Shown here: positions 7,635-16,330 of the stretch, piece by piece
How the letters are laid out: every line of letters starts with the position of its first letter
Position numbering within the stretch: the stretch's first letter is position 1
From: Methylocella sp.
Lineage (GTDB): Bacteria > Pseudomonadota > Alphaproteobacteria > Rhizobiales > Beijerinckiaceae
DNA length: 64,000 nt
Reading direction: 5' to 3'
NCBI GenBank assembly: GCA_037200525.1
Contig: JBBCGG010000001.1
Location: 273,526 to 337,525, forward strand
Program-made: the position numbers and the translations under genes
The notes under the pieces: generated by a model
The model's input: only the letters and a program-made list of their open reading frames with translations
What the model was told of the DNA's origin: nothing
Database searches by the model: none

Positions 7635-10040
7635 ATGCCCCGATCTATGCAACTTCTCTCTCCGCTGCGATCTCGCCCGGTGGGCGTGCGTCGGTTACAA
7701 TCAAACCGCACCAGCAATGGCGCATCGCGGGATCCGAGTCGGGGCGGCCTCGGCCTGCCGAGTGCGTCGATTCTCGGGCTTCTACTCGGCGCGGCCTTTT
7801 GGCAATCGCCTGCCGCCGCGCAAGGTGTTTCGCCCGATGGCTCCATCGTCCTGCCGACCCTTGAAGTCGACGCCCCGGCGGCGCCTGCCGCGCCCCCCGC
7901 GCCGACAACTCCAACGCCAGCCCTCGATCAGCCGGCAGGAGAGACTACCTATACGCAATCGAGCGACAGCTATCGCGACAAGCCCGCGCTCACCGTGCGC
8001 GACATGCTGGACCAGACGCCCGGCGTCACCTTCCAGGGCGGCAACGGACCGCGCGATATTTCGATATCGGTTCGCGGCTCCAACGATCACCAGGCCTTCG
8101 GAATCCGCAACATTCAGATGCTGGAGGACGGATTTCCGTTGATCCAGCCCGATGGCCGCGGCCGCACCGACCTGATCGACCCGCACGCCTATCGCAGCAT
8201 TGACGCGTTCCAGGGTCCGGCCTCCACGCTATATGGCAATTTCGCGATCGGCGGAGCCCTGTTCCTGCACACGCGGAATGGGGCCGACATAAACGGCGTC
8301 GAGCTCGGCAGCGATTTCGGCAGCTTTGGCACGATCAACAATTACGCGACGATAGGTTTTGCGGGACAGAACTACGATTTCATGTTCTTCGGCAGCAATG
8401 TGCGCGGCTCCACCGCCACAGCGCACACCGATTACGACACGCCGACGCAGAACGCTCGCATTCGCGTCGACGTCACGCCAACCGACCGCCTGATATTCAA
8501 ATTCATCAACAACAATACCTTCACCGACCAGTCGGTGCGTCTGTCGCTCAATCAGTTCAACATCAACCCCTATCAAAGCGGCTGCGCGGCGCTGCAGAGC
8601 GCGGGCTGCGGCAGCGTCTCCGTGTTCCGCAACGGCGCCGCCGGGGCCACAGTCAATATCAGCCCCGAGCAGGCAGGCCTGCAGCGCGACGACAGACGGA
8701 CTTTGGGCGGCGTGCGTTGGGAGCACGACATCGACGGCAGCACGCTGTGGACCTCGCAATTCAGCTACGACCAACTCGATATCGATCAGCCGAACACGGC
8801 CATCGCGGAAGAAGGGAAGTTCGATTCATTCGATATCCGCTCGGACGTAACGCACAAGGGCTCGATCTTAAACATGCCCCTCACCACCTACATAGGCGGC
8901 GGCTTCGCTTTCCTCGATTTTGGCGATCATTTCCACAATCTGAACCCGGAAGGAGGAAACTCGCTGGGTCCGCTGTCCCAAACCATCTACGGCCATCAAG
9001 CGAATGCGAGTCTGCGCTTCCAAGAGGATTTGCAGTTCGCGCAGAATTGGCGGTTCGTGACCGGGCTCGGCGGCGAGTATTCGAACATCGGCGCGACGGA
9101 AACCAATTTCGACCCGACGCAACCGGGCGACGTGGTGAGCGGCATCATTCCGGCCAATCGCACCTTCTTCAATCTGGCGCCCGAGGCTGCGCTGATCTAC
9201 ACGCCGACCTCGGACTGGACGCTGCACACCCGGCTTGGCACTGGTTACGGCACGCCGCAACCGCAAAGTCTGTTCGTCACCTCTCAAGGCACATTCGGCA
9301 ACAACACGCAGTTGAAGACGCAGACCAATATCGGCATCGATCTTGGCGCCGCATGGGAGCACACGCCGGCGCTGCATCTTCAGGCGACGGGTTTCTATGA
9401 ATTCTACCGCAACGAGCAAGTGACGGAGAGCGCCGGCGCCGGACTGCAGAACTTCACGTTCAACGCTCCCGCGTCGGAGCATCGCGGCGTTGAGCTTGCG
9501 GCAAGCTGGCATCCTCTTATGGAGACCCTGCCGGGCGCGCGCATCCAATTGTCTTATCTCTACGACAATCAGATTTACACCAATTTCACCGATACGCTGT
9601 CGAGTCCAACTGCGTCCGCCAGCTTCAACCGGGATGGCAAGACCATCCCTGGGGTCGTGCCGCACTTCCTCGATGCGCGCGTGCTTTATGACCAGGATCA
9701 TGGCCCCCTGCAGGGCGTTGGCGGTTTCGCCGAGCTGGTCTACCGCAGCTCCTTCAACCTCGACAACGCCAACGAGCTCCAGGCGCCAGGGTACGCCATC
9801 GTCAATCTCGGGCTGCATTACGACCCGCCTGCGAACCTTGGTCTGGCGCATGGCATGCACATCTATTTCGAAGTGCAGAATGTGTCCAACACAACCTATG
9901 TGGGATCGGCCTCCAACATCACCGATACGCTCGGCGCAAATGGACAGGTTGGCAATGCCGCCACCCTCGCGGCCCACACGGGCTCGATATTCGCGGGCAA
10001 TCCGCGCACTTTCTTCGGAGGCGTCCGCGTCACATTCTGA
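7635..10040 (+). CDS. TonB-dependent outer-membrane receptor (FecA/siderophore type)
   Basis: About 801 residues from the ATG at 7635; an in-frame ATG at 7554 would add 27 residues. A hydrophobic segment ASILGLLLGAAFW ending in PAAAQG is the signal peptide after a long basic n-region. A proline/alanine linker leads to the plug domain (VRDMLDQTPGVTFQGGNGPRD, ISVRGS, GPASTLYGNFAIGGA). A long beta-barrel then ends in a terminal phenylalanine (TFFGGVRVTF), the outer-membrane insertion signal. It likely imports a ferric siderophore or another large chelate with TonB-ExbBD energy; the ligand cannot be told. It stands alone, without a neighbouring ABC transporter or sigma/anti-sigma pair. Confidence 0.85.
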   Translation: MPRSMQLLSPLRSRPVGVRRLQSNRTSNGASRDPSRGGLGLPSASILGLLLGAAFWQSPAAAQGVSPDGSIVLPTLEVDAPAAPAAPPAPTTPTPALDQPAGETTYTQSSDSYRDKPALTVRDMLDQTPGVTFQGGNGPRDISISVRGSNDHQAFGIRNIQMLEDGFPLIQPDGRGRTDLIDPHAYRSIDAFQGPASTLYGNFAIGGALFLHTRNGADINGVELGSDFGSFGTINNYATIGFAGQNYDFMFFGSNVRGSTATAHTDYDTPTQNARIRVDVTPTDRLIFKFINNNTFTDQSVRLSLNQFNINPYQSGCAALQSAGCGSVSVFRNGAAGATVNISPEQAGLQRDDRRTLGGVRWEHDIDGSTLWTSQFSYDQLDIDQPNTAIAEEGKFDSFDIRSDVTHKGSILNMPLTTYIGGGFAFLDFGDHFHNLNPEGGNSLGPLSQTIYGHQANASLRFQEDLQFAQNWRFVTGLGGEYSNIGATETNFDPTQPGDVVSGIIPANRTFFNLAPEAALIYTPTSDWTLHTRLGTGYGTPQPQSLFVTSQGTFGNNTQLKTQTNIGIDLGAAWEHTPALHLQATGFYEFYRNEQVTESAGAGLQNFTFNAPASEHRGVELAASWHPLMETLPGARIQLSYLYDNQIYTNFTDTLSSPTASASFNRDGKTIPGVVPHFLDARVLYDQDHGPLQGVGGFAELVYRSSFNLDNANELQAPGYAIVNLGLHYDPPANLGLAHGMHIYFEVQNVSNTTYVGSASNITDTLGANGQVGNAATLAAHTGSIFAGNPRTFFGGVRVTF

Positions 10041-10065
10041 CGCGGACTGCGAACTGCAGATTCGG

Positions 10066-10083
10066 AGTAGGCTCCCGCCTACT
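10066..10083 (+). terminator. Possible terminator after the TonB receptor
   Basis: AGTAGGC-TCCC-GCCTACT makes a 7-bp perfect stem with a 4-nt loop followed by TCTT, 26 nt after the receptor stop and before the convergent porin gene. Confidence 0.5.
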
Positions 10084-10132
10084 TCTTCGTCCGCCTGCGT
10101 TTGGCGAGCGAGGCGAGCATGAGCAGTCCCGC

Positions 10133-11878
10133 CTAGAACGGATAGAAGCGGAGGCTGCCCATGACGATGTTTTCCGTGGCCTTCGGCGCTCCGCCGATGC
10201 CATTGAAGCCATATTTCTCGGTGAAGGAATATTGCAGACCGGTCCGGAACGATCCGAATGGTCCCTGGTAGATCTTATCCCAGAAGCCGGCGGTGAGCTG
10301 CCGGATCAAATGGACGTTTCCGTTGCAAACCGTGGAGCCTGGGGTCGTGCATCCCGCATTCGAGAAAAGCGGATTGCCATAGCCGAAGGCGTTGACGGTC
10401 CTCCCCGTCGTCGTATCGGAGAAGCTTGCCTGTTCGTCTTCTTGCCCGGCATATCCGTAGATGTCGAGCTCTGGCGAAGCGTGATAGACTAGGCCGGTGA
10501 GGAGCATGGTTTCTTTGAGCGGCGCGATGGTGCCATTCCAGTTGAAAGTGACGTCGGAGAGTTGTCCCGCGCCATAGCGTCCGATGCCGCGGCCAGTCAG
10601 GCCCGAGAACTGAAACTCAAGAGTTTTCGGAATGATCGGCACCAGTATGGAGCCGCCGACGCCGCCGCCGAAGACATCCTGATTCTGGCCATTAACTTGA
10701 CTATAGAAATCGCGCATCAGGCCGAAGGCCTCCATGTGGATATGGCGATCCTCGAACGACGGGTCCCAGGCGACCTTGCCGATGATGTCCGGCACATGAT
10801 TGAGAGAGATCGCATTTCCAGAATTGAACAGAGACCCGCCAACCGGAACGACGGTGTTGACCAACGAGTCCGGAAGCGTCGCCGGCGTTGTGCCAGCCGT
10901 GGTGAAGCCGCCGAAGGTCGTCGCTGGGTTTTCAGCCGATAAAGCGAACCACAACGTCTGGTCGAAATCCTTGACGACGCGGATCTGCGGATTGCGCGTC
11001 CAGACAAAACCGGGGACGTACTGCGCGTCGATCTGCAGAGGAATATTCTCTTGGCGGGGCATGATGCCTTGGCTGTTCATCGTGGCGAGGGACCAAGTCT
11101 GACCGGCGAGGAGATGAGCGCCGAAATCATCTTGATCAATCGCGGCGTAAAGGTTTCGAATGCGTGGGGTAAAGGAATTGCTCTCGTTTAAATTGGCGGT
11201 TTGAGCAGCGCCTTCGAAGTCAAGATCGAGGAAGCCGGATATATGCGTTGTAGGATTGACGTCGCCTTTCACGAGAAGCGAGGGACGGCTCTGACGCGCG
11301 GTGAACCGGAACTCGTTGGCGTAGCCCGAACGGACGTTTCCGAAAGGAATGTTTTGAAACGGCGTGCCGATGTCGGCGCCGATGAAATGGCTGCGGTACA
11401 AGCCCGTGAGCTCGATGAAGCCGCCGGGCGTGATGCTGACGCCGTTAATATAGAGACTGGGAGCGCCAGCAACGGGCAGCCCTCGAATTTCTGACTGTAT
11501 CGCAGTAGCGCCTGTGAGCGGGGCTCCTCCGGCAAGCGGCGCAATTCCAACGCCAGGCAGCGATGGCGCTGCGGCTCCGCCATATGGCAATCCGCCTGCT
11601 TGCGGCATTGGCTGCGCGGCGGCGTTGCGCTGACCCGCGACAGGAGCAACTTCTCTAATGACGACCTCTTTGCGGCCGATATGTTTCATTCTTTCGCGAA
11701 GCTCGGCATTCTCTTTTGCAAGGCGCGCGTTATTCTTCTCGATCTCCGCGTCGCGCTTTTCCATCGCATCGAGACGCTTCATGACGTCATCCATCGTCGC
11801 AGCGGCAAAGCCTGCATGCGGCGCCAGCGCAAGAGCAAAAACTGCCGTCGCCGTTCCGATAAGAAACTTAGCTCTCAT
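10133..11878 (-). CDS. Outer-membrane porin with N-terminal coiled coil (DcaP-like)
   Basis: 581 residues. Signal peptide MRAKFLIGTATAVFALALAP ending GFAAA. Residues ~28-70 (DDVMKRLDAMEKRDAEIEKNNARLAKENAELRERM) form a coiled coil of the kind that trimerises porins. A proline/glycine/alanine-rich linker follows. The rest is a beta-barrel rich in aromatic and glycine residues (FIELTGLYRSHFIGADIG, GFLDLDFEG, HLLAGQTWSLATM), closing with MGSLRFYPF and a terminal Phe. The order resembles DcaP-type diffusion channels for small organic acids; the substrate is unknown. Confidence 0.78.
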   Translation of the reverse strand: MRAKFLIGTATAVFALALAPHAGFAAATMDDVMKRLDAMEKRDAEIEKNNARLAKENAELRERMKHIGRKEVVIREVAPVAGQRNAAAQPMPQAGGLPYGGAAAPSLPGVGIAPLAGGAPLTGATAIQSEIRGLPVAGAPSLYINGVSITPGGFIELTGLYRSHFIGADIGTPFQNIPFGNVRSGYANEFRFTARQSRPSLLVKGDVNPTTHISGFLDLDFEGAAQTANLNESNSFTPRIRNLYAAIDQDDFGAHLLAGQTWSLATMNSQGIMPRQENIPLQIDAQYVPGFVWTRNPQIRVVKDFDQTLWFALSAENPATTFGGFTTAGTTPATLPDSLVNTVVPVGGSLFNSGNAISLNHVPDIIGKVAWDPSFEDRHIHMEAFGLMRDFYSQVNGQNQDVFGGGVGGSILVPIIPKTLEFQFSGLTGRGIGRYGAGQLSDVTFNWNGTIAPLKETMLLTGLVYHASPELDIYGYAGQEDEQASFSDTTTGRTVNAFGYGNPLFSNAGCTTPGSTVCNGNVHLIRQLTAGFWDKIYQGPFGSFRTGLQYSFTEKYGFNGIGGAPKATENIVMGSLRFYPF

Positions 11879-12357
11879 TCTCTCCCTCCTGAATCGTCCA
11901 GCTTTTTTTGCTGGTCTCGCCGATCCGTGAGCGCCTTTTGATTAAGACGGAGCGTATCTTCGGATCGACAGGCATTTCCCCATCGCAGTGACCTTACTTC
12001 CTCTGCGAAAATTTGTTCGAAGTCACCCTGTTGTCATGATGCTGCGGCAACTGGCGACTGATTAGGTCCTGACGTGACTTTTTTATCACGTTTGGCTTAA
12101 GCCTGTTGAGCCTGCCGCGCGTCAATGCAGTCACCCGCAGCTGCGAGACCATTGCGCTTTTCTCATGTGAAAAAACGGCCTTCCCTACAGGTCAAACCAT
12201 TTTCGCCGATGGCGGCGCAGCGACCTCGTGAATCCTGCGGCGCTGCGCGCGCGTTATCGAAAGCGCCGCATGAAAAGATCCATTGCAAAAATGTGAGCCC
12301 GGTCAGAAGCTGGGCGCCGCGGCGGGCCGCCGCATGTCGAGGAAGGAGTGCGAAGCC
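11879..12357. other. Intergenic region between divergent porin and DUF427 genes
   Basis: About 480 nt without a convincing gene. It contains a 20-bp palindromic element at 12072-12091 (6-bp arms, 8-nt AT-rich centre), listed separately. The rest shows no recognisable RNA or repeat. Confidence 0.4.
12072..12091. promoter_or_regulatory. Palindrome upstream of the porin gene
   Basis: ACGTGA-CTTTTTTA-TCACGT: perfect 6-bp arms around eight A/T-rich bases, about 195 nt before the porin start. The arms recall GTGA/TCAC half-sites of CRP/FNR-family operators, but the centre is 8 nt rather than the usual 6, so regulator identity is open. Confidence 0.35.
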
Positions 12358-12741
12358 ATGACAGCCAAGCCGATCAAGGTCCCCGGGCCCGATCATCCAA
12401 TCGTCATTCAGCGCAACCCGGCGCGAATTCTTGTATCCGTCGCGGGGCGCGTCATCGCAGACACCAAAGACGCCCTGACGCTCCGCGAAGCGTCATATCC
12501 AGCGGTCCATTATATCCCGCGCAAAGACGTCGACATGTCGCTTTTGCAGCGGACGGATCAGGCCACCTATTGCCCCTACAAGGGCGATTGCGCCTACTAC
12601 AGCATCCCCCTCGGAGGCGATCGGTCCGCGAACGCCGTATGGACGTATGAACTCCCATCCCCTGCCGTCATCGAGATCAAAGACCATCTCGCTTTCTACC
12701 CCGACCGCGTCGATGCATTCGAGGAGCGGCCTGCGGCCTGA
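12358..12741 (+). CDS. DUF427 domain protein
   Basis: 127 residues, matching the small single-domain DUF427 family. Recognised by NPARILVSVAGRVIADTKDALTLREASYPAVHYIPRKDVDMSLL and TYCPYKGDCAYYSI. The biochemical role of the family is not established. The ATG at 12358 follows an AGGAAGGAG Shine-Dalgarno at a normal spacing, which decides it over upstream alternatives. It is convergent with the response-regulator gene only 10 nt downstream. Confidence 0.85.
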   Translation: MTAKPIKVPGPDHPIVIQRNPARILVSVAGRVIADTKDALTLREASYPAVHYIPRKDVDMSLLQRTDQATYCPYKGDCAYYSIPLGGDRSANAVWTYELPSPAVIEIKDHLAFYPDRVDAFEERPAA

Positions 12742-12751
12742 GGCCTCCTCG

Positions 12752-13486
12752 TCAGAGCCGCTCTACCATCGGAGCAAACATGTAGCCGACGCCGCGCTCG
12801 GTCTGAATGACCTGCGGCGCGCTTGGATCGACCTCCAGTTTGCGCCGAAGCCGAAGAACCTGGACGTCGATGCTTCGATCGAAGACATCCTCATGCACGC
12901 GGGTCGCCTGAAGAAGGTGCTCGCGGGAGAGCGGCCGTTGCGGCGCGTCGAGGAAGGCGGTCAGCAAGGCATACTCGCCCTTGGTCAAAGAGACCGGAAT
13001 TTCATCCGGGTCGGTCAGTCGGCGCGCGCGCCGGTCCAGCTGCCAGCCGCTGAAACGGCACCGGCCTCTCTCGCGACTTCGCTGAGGCTGCGGGCTTCCG
13101 ATTTCCACCCGCCGCAGCACAGCCCGGACTCGCGCAAGGAGTTCACGGAGGCCGAACGGCATGGTGAGATAATCGTCGGCGCCGAGCTCTAATCCAACTA
13201 CGCAATCAACTTCATCGGATCGATGGTCAGCGATGATGATCACAGGGACGTTGGAGCGAGACCGGATCTCACGCAGCAATTCTGGCCCGTTCTCCTGGCC
13301 GACCCGCAGATCAAGAATCACCAGGCTGGGTTCGTTGCCCGTGAAATGGCGAACCATATCCTGACGTCCTCTAGCCGAGACGACTCGCATGTCATTTTTT
13401 TTAAGATAGTCGATGACAGTGCGCGTCATGGCCACATCGCCGTCGATGACGAGGATGCTTGTCAGCTGGTTGATTTCGTCGTTCAT
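12752..13486 (-). CDS. OmpR-family response regulator with degenerate receiver
   Basis: 244 residues: receiver (about 10-120) and winged-helix DNA-binding domain (about 140-240, SLTKGEYALLTAFLDAP...VLRLRRKLEVDPSAPQVIQTERGVGYMF). The phospho-acceptor Asp59 (VILDL) and acidic residues Asp15 and Asp17 are present. However, the near-invariant lysine of the KPF motif is Met109 (YLTMPFG), and the conserved switch Thr/Ser is replaced (IIIADHR). The codon at this site reads ATG clearly. No sensor kinase lies adjacent. It may act without classic phosphorylation; the targets are unknown. Confidence 0.85.
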   Translation of the reverse strand: MNDEINQLTSILVIDGDVAMTRTVIDYLKKNDMRVVSARGRQDMVRHFTGNEPSLVILDLRVGQENGPELLREIRSRSNVPVIIIADHRSDEVDCVVGLELGADDYLTMPFGLRELLARVRAVLRRVEIGSPQPQRSRERGRCRFSGWQLDRRARRLTDPDEIPVSLTKGEYALLTAFLDAPQRPLSREHLLQATRVHEDVFDRSIDVQVLRLRRKLEVDPSAPQVIQTERGVGYMFAPMVERL

Positions 13487-14086
13487 ATCTCACTCCTTTC
13501 GTCAGACACGCCGCGACCAACATCCGTGGTGGATGAGCCAGCATCGCGTCTGCCCGGCGACAGAGATCGCATCGATCGACAATCAGCTCGTGTAACCGAT
13601 CACACTGAGCGGAAGCTCGGGTTTTCGTTCACGCGCGGAATGCGTGGCGAGCTGACCTCATCGCGTGATCAAGGAGATTCATCGGCGCATTACAATCGCA
13701 ACGGTTTCCCGCTGTCGCGCAATCGCGCAGTAACGCAGTCGCATCATGATCGGTATGAGCTTAACCCATTGTAGCCGGGCGACTCGCGTTGCGGCTTTTG
13801 CTTGTTCGATCGGCTTTGAGATGAAAGGAGGGACCGATGGCGGGCTTCCTTCGTTGCGACGATCATTGCGATCGCGCCGCATTTTCTGTTTGGGTTCAAT
13901 GTGAGCTTGTCGGGTCGAGGCTTGATGAGCTTTTCGTCAGATTGGCCATGCGATGACGTACGGTCGACCGCAATTAGCCGAATGATGCGTCGTCCGCCGG
14001 CTCTCAAAGCATAGCTGAGGCGTTGCAGTTTAGATGCTTGGCGCAAATGCGGGAAAATAAGGGCGAGATTTGGTCAATTTTTTGTG

Positions 14087-14115
14087 TTGACTCGTTTTGA
14101 TGCATTTGCTTCAAT
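14087..14115 (+). promoter_or_regulatory. Sigma-70-like promoter before a small ORF
   Basis: TTGACT (14087-14092), 17-nt spacer, TTCAAT (14110-14115), in an AT-rich patch 45 nt before the ATG of the small ORF. The -35 matches 5 of 6 and the -10 matches 4 of 6 consensus bases. Confidence 0.4.
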
Positions 14116-14160
14116 AAAAAATTAACCGCTAAGCTAACTACACAATGAAAGGGCATAACG

Positions 14161-14295
14161 ATGCAGAGATACTCCGCGATTTATTCGTTAATTGCTTTCA
14201 TTACGGTAGCTATTGCAATTTTTACTATAAGCCAAGCCTTTAGGCAAAGTGAATTGATAGACCTTGTTACTCACCATAACATACGCCCAGTCTGA
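14161..14295 (+). CDS. Candidate small single-pass membrane protein (44 aa)
   Basis: Encodes a short peptide starting MQRYSAIYSLIAFITVAIAI, with one hydrophobic helix over residues 5-24, then a polar tail rich in Gln, His and Asp ending HHNIRPV. AAAGGG lies about 7 nt before the ATG, and a promoter-like TTGACT/TTCAAT pair lies upstream. No family is recognised. Codons are AT-rich, unlike the neighbours, so it is either a foreign or regulatory small gene or a chance frame. Confidence 0.4.
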   Translation: MQRYSAIYSLIAFITVAIAIFTISQAFRQSELIDLVTHHNIRPV

Positions 14296-14844
14296 TATAT
14301 AACGACCGCCCGCTAATTGATATCGTCATCGGCTGACGAACAGCGGCGATGGAGCCTGTTTTACTATGGCGCTCCAGCTAAGCGGCTGGTTGCGCGTGGG
14401 CTGATTGCTGCGTCGCGGCGCGGCAGGACGCTCCCGCCAGAAACAGCGCCATGCCATCATGCCTCCAAAATTGAAGCCGCTGTTGGCGATGCACGACAAA
14501 ATGGTGCTCGTGCTCCGCGATGATCGCGGCGGCGACCGGTCAGCGTAAGTCATGCGCGCGACGAGATCCTCGTGCTCCGCAATAATCGCGTCCCTGAAGG
14601 CGAACGCAGGAAAACGGACCTCTGGATGTGCGAGCGATGGTTGGATTAAAGAAAAAATCAGCTCTGAGCCTAAGCTAAGAGTTGCGCGCGGCCGATGCCA
14701 TCGTGTGAGCGGTTATCGAAAAGACTTCAATCGGCCGAGGGGTCATGATCTTTAGAACCCAGCATCAGCCGCAACGCCGGGCTCTCAATGGGTCGCTCTA
14801 TTATTGCCCCAGAGAAACGATGACGCGAAGATAACTTTTTCGAT

Positions 14845-15315
14845 TCACGGTTGTTGCCCCGTCCACGGGATGATCGGCACCGTGCTGATGGCGTTGGCGG
14901 GCGAACCGTTGATGATCTTCGAACTGCTCGCCAAATAAACCAATGTATTGTGCTTCTTGTCGATGACCCTATAAATGCGCGTCGCCTTGAAAAAGATGCT
15001 TGTCTTCTCGCTGAACGCCTCTTCATTGTCGGTCAGTTTTGAGATATCGACTGTAATGGGGCCGGTTTGACGACAGGAAATGGCGAAATTTGACGGGTCT
15101 TCATTGAGGCCGAAAGGCTGACCCCATCCACCCGTTCGAGCTTGCGAGATATAGCAGGTCACGCCCGAAACTTTCGGGTCTTCAAAAGAGGTGACGCAGA
15201 CCTTATCGTTAGGCGACAGCAAATTGAATGTCGTGCTGATGCAAGCCAAATCATCCGCCCTTGCAAGAGGAGATGCCGCAAGGACAAATGCCGTCGCGAT
15301 AAAAAACAGTTTCAC
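14845..15315 (-). CDS. creA: CreA family periplasmic protein
   Basis: 156 residues with signal peptide ending PLARADD. The CreA signature VCVTSFEDPKVSGVTCYISQARTGG is present, then AISCRQTGPI, with conserved cysteines. The family is widespread in proteobacteria but its function is not defined. The start is a GTG at 15315-15313 preceded by GGAGAT at correct spacing on the minus strand. It stands alone between intergenic regions. Confidence 0.88.
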   Translation of the reverse strand: MKLFFIATAFVLAASPLARADDLACISTTFNLLSPNDKVCVTSFEDPKVSGVTCYISQARTGGWGQPFGLNEDPSNFAISCRQTGPITVDISKLTDNEEAFSEKTSIFFKATRIYRVIDKKHNTLVYLASSSKIINGSPANAISTVPIIPWTGQQP

Positions 15316-15650
15316 TTTCGATCTCCAGTTCCGACGCCTTGGAGCGTCGCAGCAAAAGCAGGCCTCGGCTAGTCCATTCTGAAGCTGCTCTGCATTATGA
15401 CCGATCCTCCATCCGAGGTGAAACGCCCGCGGAGGCGCTTCGGACGAGGGCTGACAAGCGATTGGATCAGCATTCTTCTTATCAGCAATTGAGATAAGCG
15501 ATTAGGCCGCGCGGCGCACTGCGATCATCTGGAATGACGGGCTCCGATAAGGCCATGGAGCCCCGTGGAGCTGTCCGCCCTATGTGCCATACGCATATAC
15601 CGTCCAAACTTAGCCGAAGACTCTTCTTCTTCCAACCGATTGATCTAAAT
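15316..15650. other. Intergenic region between divergent creA and HAD phosphatase
   Basis: About 335 nt; no gene or RNA recognised. Presumably carries divergent promoters. Confidence 0.4.
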
Positions 15651-16298
15651 ATGAAACTAGTGATTTTTGATTTGGACGGGACGCTGGTCGACAGTCAGGA
15701 ATTCATCCTTGAGGCGCAAAAGCGAGCATTCTCGGCGCATCAGATCGCGCCGCCGAGCCGAGAGGCTGCGCTCTCGATTGTCGGACTCTCGCTCCACGAG
15801 GCCTTTACTATTCTGGCGGGAGCGCACGGCCCGATTGAAAGTCTAGCGAAAGCCTATCGCGATGCCTGGGGCGCGATGCGCGCCGACCCCGCCTTCGAGG
15901 AGCCGCTCTATCCGGGCGCGCGCGAGGCCATCGCGGCGCTCGCCGCCAATGATGATGTGATGCTCGGCATCGCCACAGGAAAGGCGCGCCGGGGCGTCGT
16001 CCATCTTCTCGAGCGAACCGGTTGGCGCGATTGGTTCGCGACGGTGCAGACTGCCGACGACCATCCATCGAAGCCCGCCCCGAACATGATCCTATCAGCC
16101 TTGACGGAGACCGGCGCAGCTCCGAACTCAACCTACATGATCGGCGACACCAGCTATGACATGGAGATGGGTCGGGCGGCGGGCGTGCATCCGATCGGCG
16201 TCGCGTGGGGCTATCATTCCGGAACCGAACTGCGGGAGGCCGGCGCGGAGCGGATTGTTGCGGACTTCGCCGAACTATTGCATCTCATCGAGATGTAA
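15651..16298 (+). CDS. HAD-superfamily phosphatase (phosphoglycolate phosphatase-like)
   Basis: 215 residues. HAD motif I FDLDGTLVDS at residues 5-14 with nucleophile Asp; motif II ATGKARRG; motif III lysine in HPSKPAPNMI; motif IV IGDTSYDMEMGRAAG. The cap domain places it with phosphoglycolate/beta-phosphoglucomutase-like hydrolases. The exact substrate is uncertain. Start ATG at 15651 puts motif I at the usual position; longer in-frame starts add an unconserved leader. Likely co-transcribed with the ATP12 gene 32 nt downstream, a pairing common in Hyphomicrobiales. Confidence 0.87.
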   Translation: MKLVIFDLDGTLVDSQEFILEAQKRAFSAHQIAPPSREAALSIVGLSLHEAFTILAGAHGPIESLAKAYRDAWGAMRADPAFEEPLYPGAREAIAALAANDDVMLGIATGKARRGVVHLLERTGWRDWFATVQTADDHPSKPAPNMILSALTETGAAPNSTYMIGDTSYDMEMGRAAGVHPIGVAWGYHSGTELREAGAERIVADFAELLHLIEM

Positions 16299-16330
16299 GG
16301 CTGTCCTGTCGAGACGGAAAGGGCCATCCA

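Larger units (their letters stand above)
13487..14844. other. Gene-poor 1.36-kb stretch
   Basis: Between the response regulator and creA. Apart from one candidate small membrane-protein gene (14161-14295) with a promoter-like sequence, I see no recognisable coding, RNA or repeat feature. Composition is clearly more AT-rich from about 14040 to 14330 than the surrounding chromosome, which could reflect a regulatory region or acquired DNA. Confidence 0.45.

Noticed and set aside
13744-14046. Minus-strand frame in the gene-poor stretch
   Set aside because: No family similarity, no ribosome site and an Arg/Ser-rich composition typical of chance frames.
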